A DNA stretch of 64,000 nt from Bacillus sp. FJAT-29937 (GTDB lineage Bacteria > Bacillota > Bacilli > Bacillales > Cytobacillaceae), in assembly GCF_001509555.1 (NCBI RefSeq), contig NZ_LMAS01000011.1, positions 12,230 through 76,229 of the forward strand. The letters are read 5' to 3'. The position numbers were made by a program, and so were the translations under genes. Shown piece after piece: positions 26,475 to 35,004 of this stretch; within the stretch, counting starts at the first letter, position 1; each line of letters opens with the position of its first letter. The notes under the pieces were generated by a model. That model made no database searches, was not told the DNA's origin, and saw nothing but the letters and a program-made list of their open reading frames with translations.

Positions 26475-28082
26475 ATGTTTGACTTTATTATAAAAAGTGG
26501 AAATCTTTATGACGGAACGGGAAATCCCTGGACTAAAACTGATATAGGAATTAAAGACGGGATTATTAATAGAATCGGTGATCTTAGTAATGAAATTGCA
26601 GATAGGATAATCGATGCAAGCAAAATGGCTGTAACTCCAGGCTTTATCGATACACATGTACACTCTGACCTTCTTTGTATAAAACCTGAGATTCATAAAA
26701 TAAAAGTTTTACAAGGGGTCACAACCGAATTGTTTGGACAGGATGGAATATCTGTTGCGCCAGTATCAGAAGCCACAAAACCACTCTGGCAAAAGCAATT
26801 AAAAGGGCTAAACGGAGATATTGGAGATTGGCCATGGAACACAATTGAAGAATATCTGGATTTTTTGGATAAATCCAAAATAGCAGGAAATGCGACCTAT
26901 CTTGTTCCCCACGGTGCTGTTCGTACATTGGTAATGGGATTTGACGGTCGTCAAGCTACTAAGGAAGAAATGAAAAAAATGAGAGAACTCGTTGAAGAAG
27001 GAATGAGGCAAGGAGCCGTTGGACTGTCATCTGGCCTTGTTTATCCTCCTAATGTATTCTCTTGTAAAGAAGAGCTAATTGAAATCTGTAAGGGAGCCGC
27101 GAAGTATGATGGATGCTTTGTAGTCCATATACGTAATGAAAGTAATAAATCACTAGAGGCCATGGATGAGGTTATTGATGTAGCTAGACAATCAGGTGTA
27201 CGCCTTCATATTTCCCATTTTAAAGTAGCTGGGAAAATTAATCGTTCTAATTATGAACAGTCCCTCATCAAAATGGACGAAGCAAGAAAAGAAGGTATAG
27301 AAGTGACATTTGATCAATATCCGTATACAGCGGGATCCACGGTGTTTCATGCTATATTGCCTCCATGGATGCATTCTGGTGGAACAGCAGAATTGCTGGA
27401 AAAGTTAAAAGACCCTGATATACAAGCTCGTATAAAAGAGGATCTTAAGAATAATACCGATTATGAAAACCATGTATTAAATTGCGGGTGGGAGAATATA
27501 ACACTTACCTCCGTTTCAACAGAAAAGAATCGATGGGTTGAAGGTCAAAATATGGTGGGAATTTCCAAACTGCTTGGTGTAGAACCAGCTGATGCTGCAA
27601 TTAAGCTTCTCCTTGAGGAAAATGCCGGAATTACTATGATTATTCACTGGGGAGATGAAGAAGTTATTACTAGCGGAATGCAGCATCCATTACAAGTTGT
27701 AGGTTCTGATGGAATTTTTGGGGGTAAACCACATCCACGCTTATACGGTACTTACCCGAGAGTTTTAGGTCACTTTGTAAGAGAAAAGCAAGCTCTAACA
27801 CTTGAACAGGCAATACGAAAAATGACAGGTGCTCCTGCTCAATTATTACGCCTAAAAAACAGAGGATTACTAAAAGAAGGCTATGCTGCAGATATCGTTA
27901 TTTTTGATCCAGAAAACATTCAAGATAACGCCACTTATGAAGATCCGTTACAAGAGCCATCAGGTATCCATTACGTTTTTGTTAACGGCGAACTGGCTGT
28001 TGAAAATGGGGAGTTCTTAGGAGTAACTGAGGGTCAAGTGTTAAGGCGGGGGCTTGAATATGCAAAGAACGTTACAATTTAA
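26475..28082 (+). CDS. D-aminoacylase family hydrolase
   Basis: 535-residue amidohydrolase-superfamily enzyme; relatives cut N-acyl-D-amino acids. N-terminal beta domain IIKSGNLYDGTGNPW, metal motif PGFIDTHVHSD (His61, His63), GVTTELFGQDGIS, GLSSGLVYPP, FVVHIRNES, LHISHFKVAG, GSDGIFGGKPHPRLYGTYPR and C-terminal GYAADIVIFDPENI. Classic D-aminoacylases have a metal-binding Cys in GNCG; here it reads GQDG, so metal binding and substrate may differ. AGGAGG precedes the ATG. It lies right behind the peptide importer, which likely delivers its substrate. Confidence 0.82.
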   Translation: MFDFIIKSGNLYDGTGNPWTKTDIGIKDGIINRIGDLSNEIADRIIDASKMAVTPGFIDTHVHSDLLCIKPEIHKIKVLQGVTTELFGQDGISVAPVSEATKPLWQKQLKGLNGDIGDWPWNTIEEYLDFLDKSKIAGNATYLVPHGAVRTLVMGFDGRQATKEEMKKMRELVEEGMRQGAVGLSSGLVYPPNVFSCKEELIEICKGAAKYDGCFVVHIRNESNKSLEAMDEVIDVARQSGVRLHISHFKVAGKINRSNYEQSLIKMDEARKEGIEVTFDQYPYTAGSTVFHAILPPWMHSGGTAELLEKLKDPDIQARIKEDLKNNTDYENHVLNCGWENITLTSVSTEKNRWVEGQNMVGISKLLGVEPADAAIKLLLEENAGITMIIHWGDEEVITSGMQHPLQVVGSDGIFGGKPHPRLYGTYPRVLGHFVREKQALTLEQAIRKMTGAPAQLLRLKNRGLLKEGYAADIVIFDPENIQDNATYEDPLQEPSGIHYVFVNGELAVENGEFLGVTEGQVLRRGLEYAKNVTI

Positions 28083-28354
28083 GAAACTTACTTAGATAAA
28101 CGATTTACATGAGATGGTTAAGTTGCAGGAATAAACTTGGGGTGAAGAGGTTATATCCTCTGCCCCTCAACTTGTTGCTACAATTCAAAATGGTGGTTCT
28201 GTAATTGGTGTATTCGTGTAAATGCTAATTTAAGTTTATAAAGTGGTTACCAACATTAATACAGGTTAAACTTATTTATAATGTACCTTTTCCTTTGATA
28301 CAAAACGATTTTCCAGTTACCAACAATAATGTCCTTGAACATTTCTTCTGTCTC
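28083..28354. other. Gap after the D-aminoacylase gene
   Basis: A hairpin with GGGG..AGAGG and CCTCT.GCCCC (about 28137-28170) may end the transcript although it lacks a T-run. The rest is AT-rich with no convincing ORF. Confidence 0.4.
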
Positions 28355-28394
28355 CAGACAACTCAGTCGTGACTCAGACAACTTAGTCGTGACC
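28355..28394 (+). repeat. Tandem 20-bp direct repeat
   Basis: CAGACAACTCAGTCGTGACT is followed at once by CAGACAACTTAGTCGTGACC, with two differences. It lies in the gap just before a terminator and the IS110-derived element. Function unknown. Confidence 0.7.
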
Positions 28395-28435
28395 TAGTGT
28401 TTATTAAAAAGTAAGATGTACTCTTGAAAATCTAA

Positions 28436-28469
28436 AGGAATGTCTCAATTTTGGAGACATTCCTTTTTT
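28436..28469 (+). terminator. Strong orphan terminator
   Basis: AGGAATGTCTC and GGAGACATTCC pair around an AATTTT loop, followed by TTTTTT. No gene ends close by, so it either backs up the D-aminoacylase unit or belongs to something lost. Confidence 0.8.
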
Positions 28470-28491
28470 CTAACTTATAATATTAAAGTCC

Positions 28492-28914
28492 TTCTTCAAC
28501 AATCGCGCCCGTGGGGCTAAGACCCCGTCCGCAAAACAGTTCGCCCCCTACTTGTAGAAACATGTTTGAGGCTGGTTGGGACAATGATCTCGTATAACAA
28601 GCGAAGCTATGACACTATGAGGAGGATTTAGGGGTTACCGGCAATTATATTTTTGAAGGAGGAATTTTAATGAATCCAGTCGTTGGTCTGGATGTAGCAA
28701 AAGGTGAAAGTCAGGTTCAAGCATACTTGGAAAGAAAGAAGCCCTACAAGAAAAGTTTCAAAGTAAAACACGATCTTGATGGGTTAGCTAGTTTATTAGA
28801 TTTTATTAAAGAGATAGAAGATATTTCAGGAGAACGTCCCCCTCGTATTATAAGGTCAGCCAGAAAATATTTCTGGTTGACCTTATAATACGATCGGGCG
28901 CGATTGTTGAAGAA
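28492..28914 (+). mobile_element. IS110-derived miniature element with perfect inverted ends
   Basis: TTCTTCAACAATCGCGCCCG (28492-28511) is exactly repeated inverted at 28895-28914. Inside are ~155 bases of structured noncoding DNA, the first ~58 codons of an IS110-type transposase, and a 23-bp hairpin (28844-28892, one G-T pair). IS110 elements normally lack long terminal repeats, and their upstream noncoding end encodes the bridge RNA, so this derivative is odd. No target duplication is evident. Confidence 0.7.
28670..28888 (+). pseudogene. IS110-family transposase, N-terminal fragment
   Basis: MNPVVGLDVAKGESQVQAYL is the RuvC-like DEDD start of IS110 transposases, and the match continues to ISGERPP. 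At 28843 the family sequence stops and the frame runs into the hairpin, ending RKYFWLTL. AAGGAGGAATTTT before the ATG is intact. The product, if made, cannot catalyse transposition. Confidence 0.85.
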
Positions 28915-29050
28915 TTAGTAAAGAACATTCTTATAATGAATACAACCAGTTTTATGACAAATGTTACGAATAGTAAAGGACGTAGTAATGTATAAAATTT
29001 TGAAATCTGTATAAATTATGCCCATATGTCTTTTAAGGGGCTGGATTCAG

Positions 29051-30652
29051 ATGCATATTGCGAATACTTTGATTGTTATAGTAATTGGATTAGGAGCGCT
29101 AATTCTTCTCGGACTTATTATTTTTCTAGTTTACTTATACATATTTGACCGTAATCAAAAGGCCCACTCGATTTTACGCAACTATCCCGCGCTTGGCAGG
29201 ATGCGTTATTTTTTAGAAAAAATAGGTCCAGAATTTCGCCAATATTGGTTCAATAGCGATACGGAAGGGAAGCCGTTTTCACGCGACGAATATGAGCATA
29301 TTGTGAAAAGTGCTAAATACAAAAGGGATGTCGTTGCATTTGGATCCAAACGAGATTTTGATGAGGAAGGTCTCTATATCCGCAACGCGATGTTCCCGAA
29401 GTTAGCCGAAGAAATAAAAATGGACCGTGAAACAAAAGTGTTTACAAAACGATACATTCTAATAAAGGATCCGCTTTTTTCCCAACGTGAGGAGAAATGG
29501 GAGGACGAGGAATCGCTCGCCCAGTTATTGCATGATGATGATGCCATCGTCATTGGCCAGGACACCAAATATCCATTTGTTCTGAAAGGCCATATCGGCA
29601 TGTCGGCCATGAGTTATGGAGCACTTGGGAAAAATGCCATTTCTACCTTATCAAAAGGATTGGCATTGGCGAAAGGCACTTGGATGAATACCGGTGAAGG
29701 TGGCTTATCCCCTTATCATTTAGAAGGAGGGGTCGATATCATCATGCAGATTGGTCCAGGCCTCTTTGGGATTCGAGATATGGATGGCAATGTTGACTGG
29801 GACGAGTTGAAGAGGAAAAGTGAAATCCCCCAAGTAAAAGCCTTTGAACTTAAACTTGCTCAAGGGGCCAAAATACGCGGCGGCCATATTGACGGTGAAA
29901 AAGTAACTCCGGAAATCGCGGAGATTCGCAAGGTAGAGGCATGGAAATCCGTTGATAGTCCCAACCGCTTCCACCAATTTAGCGATGTAGGTTCGCTGTG
30001 CGAATTTATTGAAAAAATACGTGAACATACGGGCAAGCCTGTAGGAATGAAGATTGTGGTTGGTGGGAATGACAGCGTCGAAGAATTAGCCAAGTATATG
30101 CGCGATACCGGAAAAGGACCTAATTTTATAACGGTTGACGGCGGTGAAGGTGGTACGGGGGCATCCTATCAGGAATTAATTGACGCTGTGGGCTTGCCAA
30201 TTAAATCAGCCCTGCCCATTTTAGTCGCGACTTTACAAAAATATGGAGTCCGTGACCGGGTCAGAATCATTGCCTCCGGAAAGCTGTTCACCCCTGACCG
30301 AATAGCCATTGCTTTGGCCATGGGGGCTGACCTGGTCAACATCGCGCTTGGATTTATGATCACGGTTGGATGTATCCAAACCTTGAAATGCAATTCAAAT
30401 GCCTGTCCGGTCGGCGTTGCGACAACAGACCCTAATCTCCAAAAGGCACTTGTTATTGATGAAAAGAAATATCGGGTAGTAAATTACCTAGTTACCCTAA
30501 GAAAGGGATTGTTTCGAATTTCAGCAGCGGCGGGCATTGACTCTCCAATTCATTTCCGGCCGCAACATATCAGCTACAAGGACGAAAAAGGCGTCGTGAC
30601 ATCACTTGAAAGAATTTTAAAAGAAATCCAGGAACAAGTAGATGCTGGGTAA
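29051..30652 (+). CDS. FMN-binding glutamate synthase-family protein (YerD-like)
   Basis: 533 residues. One N-terminal membrane helix (NTLIVIVIGLGALILLGLI), then a GltB central-domain barrel with MSAMSYGALGKNA, NTGEGGLSPYH, KLAQGAKIRGGHI, TVDGGEGGTGASYQE and the Fe-S cysteines in LKCNSNACPVGVATTD. It lacks the amidotransferase and GXGXG domains of real glutamate synthase, so its reaction is uncertain. The frame opens at 29018; the ATG at 29051 follows AAGGGG and starts just before the helix. Confidence 0.88.
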   Translation: MHIANTLIVIVIGLGALILLGLIIFLVYLYIFDRNQKAHSILRNYPALGRMRYFLEKIGPEFRQYWFNSDTEGKPFSRDEYEHIVKSAKYKRDVVAFGSKRDFDEEGLYIRNAMFPKLAEEIKMDRETKVFTKRYILIKDPLFSQREEKWEDEESLAQLLHDDDAIVIGQDTKYPFVLKGHIGMSAMSYGALGKNAISTLSKGLALAKGTWMNTGEGGLSPYHLEGGVDIIMQIGPGLFGIRDMDGNVDWDELKRKSEIPQVKAFELKLAQGAKIRGGHIDGEKVTPEIAEIRKVEAWKSVDSPNRFHQFSDVGSLCEFIEKIREHTGKPVGMKIVVGGNDSVEELAKYMRDTGKGPNFITVDGGEGGTGASYQELIDAVGLPIKSALPILVATLQKYGVRDRVRIIASGKLFTPDRIAIALAMGADLVNIALGFMITVGCIQTLKCNSNACPVGVATTDPNLQKALVIDEKKYRVVNYLVTLRKGLFRISAAAGIDSPIHFRPQHISYKDEKGVVTSLERILKEIQEQVDAG

Positions 30653-31095
30653 AACTGTCCGTGCCTGTCCTACCCGAATTTAAGATGTTGATTCCTGCAT
30701 CTGGGATCAAGAGGATCTGCTCTTATCGGCTGGGGGATCTGCTAAGTACCCGATCAAGAAAATAGTCAAAAATCGCTTAAATAGACGGATAGATTCCACT
30801 AGCATTGCATATGTATCCACAGGCCAAAAAATAAATTTAATTACCTCCTATTAATTGAAATAATAGGGGGCTTTTTTATGGACGAAAGCAAAAAAGTCTC
30901 CCTAAGTAGAAGCTTATTAAACGTAACAAAATGGCGTATTTCCATCATTTCACCCACTTTTATATTTCTCACTTCTATAGTATCAGAGAAATCAATGGAT
31001 AATTTCATTAATTTCAATTTTACTAATAATAAGTTCCGGCTTAATATTAAGAAAATAAGCCGGTCTTTTATGAAGGCTACGGAGGTGGTTTAGAA
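30653..31095. other. Gap with two terminator-like hairpins
   Basis: CCTCCTATTA/TAATAGGGGG followed by CTTTTTT (30844-30877) and CCGGCTTA/TAAGCCGG followed by TCTTTT (31036-31069). Between them a 71-codon frame from 30878 has no family resemblance and its ribosome site would be the first hairpin's own 3' arm. The second hairpin ends 27 bases before the MFS gene and could attenuate it. Confidence 0.55.
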
Positions 31096-32370
31096 ATGAA
31101 ACGTATACACTATAGCTGGCTTATTCTTGCCATAACATTTTTCTCCATTATTGTAGCAGGAATTGTCATGTCAGCATCTGGGGTTTTCATAGATCCTTTT
31201 GAAAAAGAATTTGGCTGGGATCGATCTGTTATTGCACTCGGTTTTGGTATCAGTATGTTTTTGTTTGGTATATCGGGGCCATTTATGGCAGCATTGCTTA
31301 ATGTGATTGGCTTAAAGAAAATGATGATCGTTTCTATGTCAACTCTGCTAACGGGTATTATGCTGACCTTCATTATGAATCAATCGTGGCAGATGATTAT
31401 CATTTGGGGCTTTATTATTGGGCTTGGATCAAGTCTTTTTTTAACAGTATTAAGTCCGTATGTAGCGAATCTTTGGTTTGAAAAAAGAAGAGGCCTTGCC
31501 ATAGGAATATTAACGGCAGCAACAGCGACAGGGCAGTTAATTTTACTTCCTATCTTAGCGGCAATTATAGAACATTATTCATGGCGACCAGCGATTGGTT
31601 TAATAATGATCCTTGGTATCATCATGCTTATCATCATTCTAATATTTATGAAAAATACACCAAAGGATGTTGGCATTCTCCCATATGGACGTGAAGAAGA
31701 AGTACAAGAGAGTAATGAGGGTCAAAAGGAAAACCCTATAGTTATAGCTTTCAAAGGTTTGCACGAAGCTGTAAAAGTGAAGGAATTCTGGTTATTATCT
31801 AGTAGTTTCTTCATTTGTGGGCTTTCAACAAGCGGTTTAATTGGAACACATTTTGTTTCTTATTGTATAAGTTTTGGAGTACCTTTAGTTACAGCAGCTT
31901 CACTTCTTTCGTTTATGGGAATCTTTAATCTAGTAGGAACCACTCTATCGGGCTGGTTATCTGATCGTTTCGATAATCGGTGGCTATTATTTTGGTACTA
32001 TTGTTTAAGAGGAGCTTCTTTGGTTCTACTTCCTTATGCATTAATTAAAGGTTCTACAACTATGCTCATTATCTTTGCTATATTCTATGGATTAGATTGG
32101 ATAGCGACTGTTCCACCGACGATTAGTATCTCAAGACAGATTTTCGGTACTAATAAAAGCGCCATAATTTATGGTTGGATTTTTGCATTTCATCAGGCGG
32201 GTGCTGCAACAGCTGCTTATGGAGGAGGCCTAATCTATAAGTTTTTCAATACTTATACATGGGCATTTTTCTTGGCAGGAGTTTTCTGTTTATTAGGGAG
32301 CTTATTTGTAATTTTGATTAAAAAGCAGCAATCCAGTCAATTAACTAGAGGTGAAACTATGACCTTATAG
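31096..32370 (+). CDS. MFS transporter (oxalate/formate or monocarboxylate type)
   Basis: 424 residues with 12 predicted membrane helices. The start HYSWLILAITFFSIIVAGIVMSAS and FGWDRSVIALGFGISMFLFG, then NLWFEKRRGLAIGILTAATATGQ and PTISISRQIFGTNKSAIIYGW, match the OFA/monocarboxylate-porter branch of the major facilitator superfamily. GGAGGTGG precedes the ATG. Substrate unknown; likely an organic acid. Confidence 0.85.
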   Translation: MKRIHYSWLILAITFFSIIVAGIVMSASGVFIDPFEKEFGWDRSVIALGFGISMFLFGISGPFMAALLNVIGLKKMMIVSMSTLLTGIMLTFIMNQSWQMIIIWGFIIGLGSSLFLTVLSPYVANLWFEKRRGLAIGILTAATATGQLILLPILAAIIEHYSWRPAIGLIMILGIIMLIIILIFMKNTPKDVGILPYGREEEVQESNEGQKENPIVIAFKGLHEAVKVKEFWLLSSSFFICGLSTSGLIGTHFVSYCISFGVPLVTAASLLSFMGIFNLVGTTLSGWLSDRFDNRWLLFWYYCLRGASLVLLPYALIKGSTTMLIIFAIFYGLDWIATVPPTISISRQIFGTNKSAIIYGWIFAFHQAGAATAAYGGGLIYKFFNTYTWAFFLAGVFCLLGSLFVILIKKQQSSQLTRGETMTL

Positions 32371-32536
32371 AATAATAGAAGGCTAAAACTGATATATTTA
32401 ATTTACTCTCACCTCACACGATAATTTAAAAAGGGAGGTGAATTAAGAATTATTAATCTATAAAGCTCAATGGAAACCTTGTTAATATTATACCATTGAG
32501 CAATTTCCTTAATGCTTTGATTCATCCCTGAAAACT

Positions 32537-32809
32537 TCATCTAACTACCGATAATAACGCTTCCGAGAAAGTTTCTTCATTTAAAGGTATATATTGAACA
32601 TTTGGGGGATTAGTCATGACTTTCCACCTATAAACAACATCTGTTTTTGGCTCAGATTCGCCTTTTGCTTTAGCTAGTAAGTATTCAGTTTCAGAACCCA
32701 AGATATAAACAGTTACCCTTGGTTTAGATAAAGTTCTGTCTACTAGTGTAAGTTTTACAGACCCATTAGTTCCCTTAATATCTATTCTCCCCCTTGACCC
32801 AATGAACAT
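32537..32809 (-). CDS. Unknown small protein
   Basis: 90 residues as called; the frame is open upstream (WAEATLEPIGT before the first Met), so the true start may be earlier in the gap from its neighbour. It is mostly beta-type sequence: RIDIKGTNGSVKLTLVDRTL, VYRWKVMTNPPNVQYIPLNE. No signal peptide and no family I recognise. It follows the three-helix membrane protein on the same strand by about 40 bases and probably shares its transcript. Confidence 0.55.
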   Translation of the reverse strand: MFIGSRGRIDIKGTNGSVKLTLVDRTLSKPRVTVYILGSETEYLLAKAKGESEPKTDVVYRWKVMTNPPNVQYIPLNEETFSEALLSVVR

Positions 32810-32850
32810 TGTTCCGATTGGCTCTAAAGTAGCTTCAGCCCAAATTACTT

Positions 32851-33183
32851 TTAAGCAGGTGGGATAATTCCTGTAATGAGCAGAATAAATAACACTAATC
32901 CTATGAGGAAAAAAATTATCGAAGAAGTAAATATAGGTCCTCTTCTAAACACAAATTTTTCTCTTTTTTGGATTAAACCTGTTTGCGCACTGACTTGTGA
33001 AGAACTATAATTTGAAACAATCCCTCCACTGCTTGAAAAGTAAAAGCTAATAGCAGCAAAAGCTATGCCAGTGAAAAACATTACCTCAATAAATCTAACA
33101 GAAAATTTTGTTGCAACGAACATCGTTATAGCCACTTCTACAACAAAAGTTATAAGCAAAATAATTAAATATTTCGTTCGAAT
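32851..33183 (-). CDS. Unknown three-helix membrane protein, possible ATT start
   Basis: Three hydrophobic segments: YLIILLITFVVEVAITMFVA, EVMFFTGIAFAAISFYF and FTSSIIFFLIGLVLFILLIT, with a polar Ser/Gln-rich loop between the second and third. A TTG at 33159 has no ribosome site. AAGGGGGAG (33198-33190) stands six bases before an in-frame ATT at 33183, giving 110 residues. Family not recognised. It pairs with the small gene downstream. Confidence 0.55.
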   Translation of the reverse strand: MRTKYLIILLITFVVEVAITMFVATKFSVRFIEVMFFTGIAFAAISFYFSSSGGIVSNYSSSQVSAQTGLIQKREKFVFRRGPIFTSSIIFFLIGLVLFILLITGIIPPA

Positions 33184-33344
33184 GATATTCTCCCCCTTAG
33201 AAATATTATGGTTTACAACAATATATTAACATAATTTTGTAAATATACTGAAGATAATGTATATAGACACTCCAATATTTTTACCTAAACCAATATCTTC
33301 ATTGTATAAAACTGTGGAATTATCGTCTGCTTCTGAATTGAATT

Positions 33345-33555
33345 ACTAACCCTGTTGAAAAATAAACGGACAAATTCCGCTTAAGTTGGGAAATACATAC
33401 ATTTCCCTTAAAATAGAGGTAGTTTTTCCGCTTATATGTTCCAAATCGTTGGATTTTGACCTTTTTTGACTGGATAAGCGGAATCCCTCCGCTTATATTT
33501 GGCATTTAAGCCACAATTTCTACAATAGCCGGAAATTTTCCGCCTATTAGAGTTC
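33345..33555. repeat. Degenerate palindromic AGCGGA/TCCGCT repeat cluster
   Basis: Contains CGGACAAATTCCGCTTA, TTTTTCCGCTTAT, ATAAGCGGAATCCCTCCGCT and CCGGAAATTTTCCGCC. The same style of short mirrored AGCGGA...TCCGCTTAT units fills gaps near 43.1, 46.3 and 57.2 kb. The gap holds no gene. Confidence 0.7.
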
Positions 33556-33652
33556 ATACTTTTAAATAGAAGTAATGCGAAAAAGTATAATGTGTCTTAA
33601 AGTCAGCTTTTGGGATACTTTTTTTATAAAAAGGTAGGAAAGGTGATTGGTG

Positions 33653-34726
33653 TTGAAAAAAATTGTAACTGCATGTATGGTACTTATTCTCTTATTAGTT
33701 GGTTGTTCTTCAAATCATAATGATAACGAGCAAAGCAAACCGCCAAGCCAGCAGGAAAATAATAAATTGGAAATACTTGAAGAAAATCTCAATGTTCCTT
33801 GGTCAATCGAAAAAGTGAATGATACTTTCTATCTAACTGAAAGATCGGGATCTATCGTGAAAATAGAAAATGGAGAAATGGAAAGGCATCGTGTAGAACT
33901 CGAGAAAGACCTTGCAACAGCCTCGGAAGCAGGGTTACTAGGATTTGTGCTTGCTCCTGACTTTCAGGAATCGAATTTAGCCTATGCCTATTATACATAT
34001 GAAGGCAGTACCGGGCAGTTTAATCGCATTATAACTCTTCATTTGGAAGATAATGTTTGGAGAGAGGAGAGTTTGCTCCTTGATCGTATCCCAAGTGGTA
34101 CTTACCATCATGGAGGAAGGCTTAAAATTGGGCCCGATGGAAAGCTTTATGCAACAGCTGGTGATGCATCTGACCGAGAAATTGCACAGGACAGCAATTC
34201 TTTAGGAGGGAAGATTTTAAGAATGAATCTTGATGGATCTATCCCAAGTGATAACCCATTTTCAGATTCATATGTTTTTAGCTATGGACATCGTAATCCC
34301 CAAGGAATTACTTGGTTACCTGATGGAACGCTATATGCAAGTGAGCATGGAAACAGTGCAAATGATGAAATAAATAGAATAGAAGCAGGTCAAAATTACG
34401 GATGGCCAATAATCGAAGGGCACGAAGAACAAGATGGGATGGTTTCACCACTATTCACTTCAGGTGATGACTCGACTTGGGCACCGTCAGGAATGGCCAA
34501 TCAGAATGGTAAATTGTATGCTGCAGCATTAAGAGGCACTGCTGTTTTAGAATTTGACCTTGAAACAGGTGAATACCATGAAGTAATAACTGGTCTTGGC
34601 AGGATTCGAGATGTGCTAATTGAAGATAATAACCTTTACTTCATTAGCAATAATTCAGATGGTCGTGGAAATCCGCAAGATAATGACGATAAGTTATACC
34701 GCATCTCCCTTTCAGATTTAAACTGA
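33653..34726 (+). CDS. PQQ-type sugar dehydrogenase family lipoprotein
   Basis: About 357 residues. Signal peptide with lipobox LLVGCSS, then a six-bladed propeller of the glucose/sorbosone dehydrogenase type: NVPWSIEKVNDTFYLTER, AGLLGFVLAPDF, YHHGGRLKIGPDGKLYATAGD, YGHRNPQGITW, SEHGNSANDEINRIEAG, NYGWP. His in YHHGG and Arg in GHRNPQG are the usual catalytic and cofactor residues. GTG 33650 or TTG 33653 fits the AAAGGTG site. Many such proteins in Bacilli have no known substrate. Confidence 0.85.
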   Translation: MKKIVTACMVLILLLVGCSSNHNDNEQSKPPSQQENNKLEILEENLNVPWSIEKVNDTFYLTERSGSIVKIENGEMERHRVELEKDLATASEAGLLGFVLAPDFQESNLAYAYYTYEGSTGQFNRIITLHLEDNVWREESLLLDRIPSGTYHHGGRLKIGPDGKLYATAGDASDREIAQDSNSLGGKILRMNLDGSIPSDNPFSDSYVFSYGHRNPQGITWLPDGTLYASEHGNSANDEINRIEAGQNYGWPIIEGHEEQDGMVSPLFTSGDDSTWAPSGMANQNGKLYAAALRGTAVLEFDLETGEYHEVITGLGRIRDVLIEDNNLYFISNNSDGRGNPQDNDDKLYRISLSDLN

Positions 34727-34770
34727 TTATAACCCCAAAAATATTAATGATTTGGGGAGTATTATAAAAA

Positions 34771-34788
34771 TATCTTGGATCCGAGATA
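34771..34788. promoter_or_regulatory. MhqR-type operator upstream of the dioxygenase pair
   Basis: TATCTTGGATCCGAGATA is a near-perfect palindrome matching the known B. subtilis MhqR operator form TATCTCGAATTCGAGATA. A short T-run follows, so it could double as a weak terminator for the lipoprotein gene. Confidence 0.75.
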
Positions 34789-34842
34789 TTTTTATTGCAT
34801 TATCTTCACTTGAGGTGTAAAGTGTAAGTAACAAACGTCTTT

Positions 34843-34938
34843 ATGATCAATGAGTGTTTAACAAAAGAAGAACAGAAAACACTATATAACCTTATGTCTA
34901 AATTACAAAAAAACACAGAAAATAAAATGGGAAAGTAA
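34843..34938 (+). pseudogene. C-terminal remnant of a MarR-family regulator
   Basis: 31 codons ending in a stop: MINECLTKEEQKTLYNLM and then SKLQKN. This is the last helix of MarR/MhqR-type proteins. The DNA-binding part is gone. It lies between an MhqR-type operator and the first dioxygenase gene, so an ancestral regulator gene was probably deleted here. Confidence 0.65.
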
Positions 34939-35004
34939 GATCCTTCTCAAATTTTTTTTAATCTATCACTTGATTTGTAAATTGATAAAAAGGAGAAATG
35001 ACTT

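Noticed and set aside
28140..28222. Short protein-like frame ending GGSVIGVFV
   Set aside because: Only about 25 codons, bounded by stops, no ribosome site, and no recognisable family.
30878..31093. 71-codon ORF between the YerD-like and MFS genes
   Set aside because: Its ribosome site is the 3' arm of a terminator hairpin, its end contains a second hairpin, and the peptide shows no family pattern.
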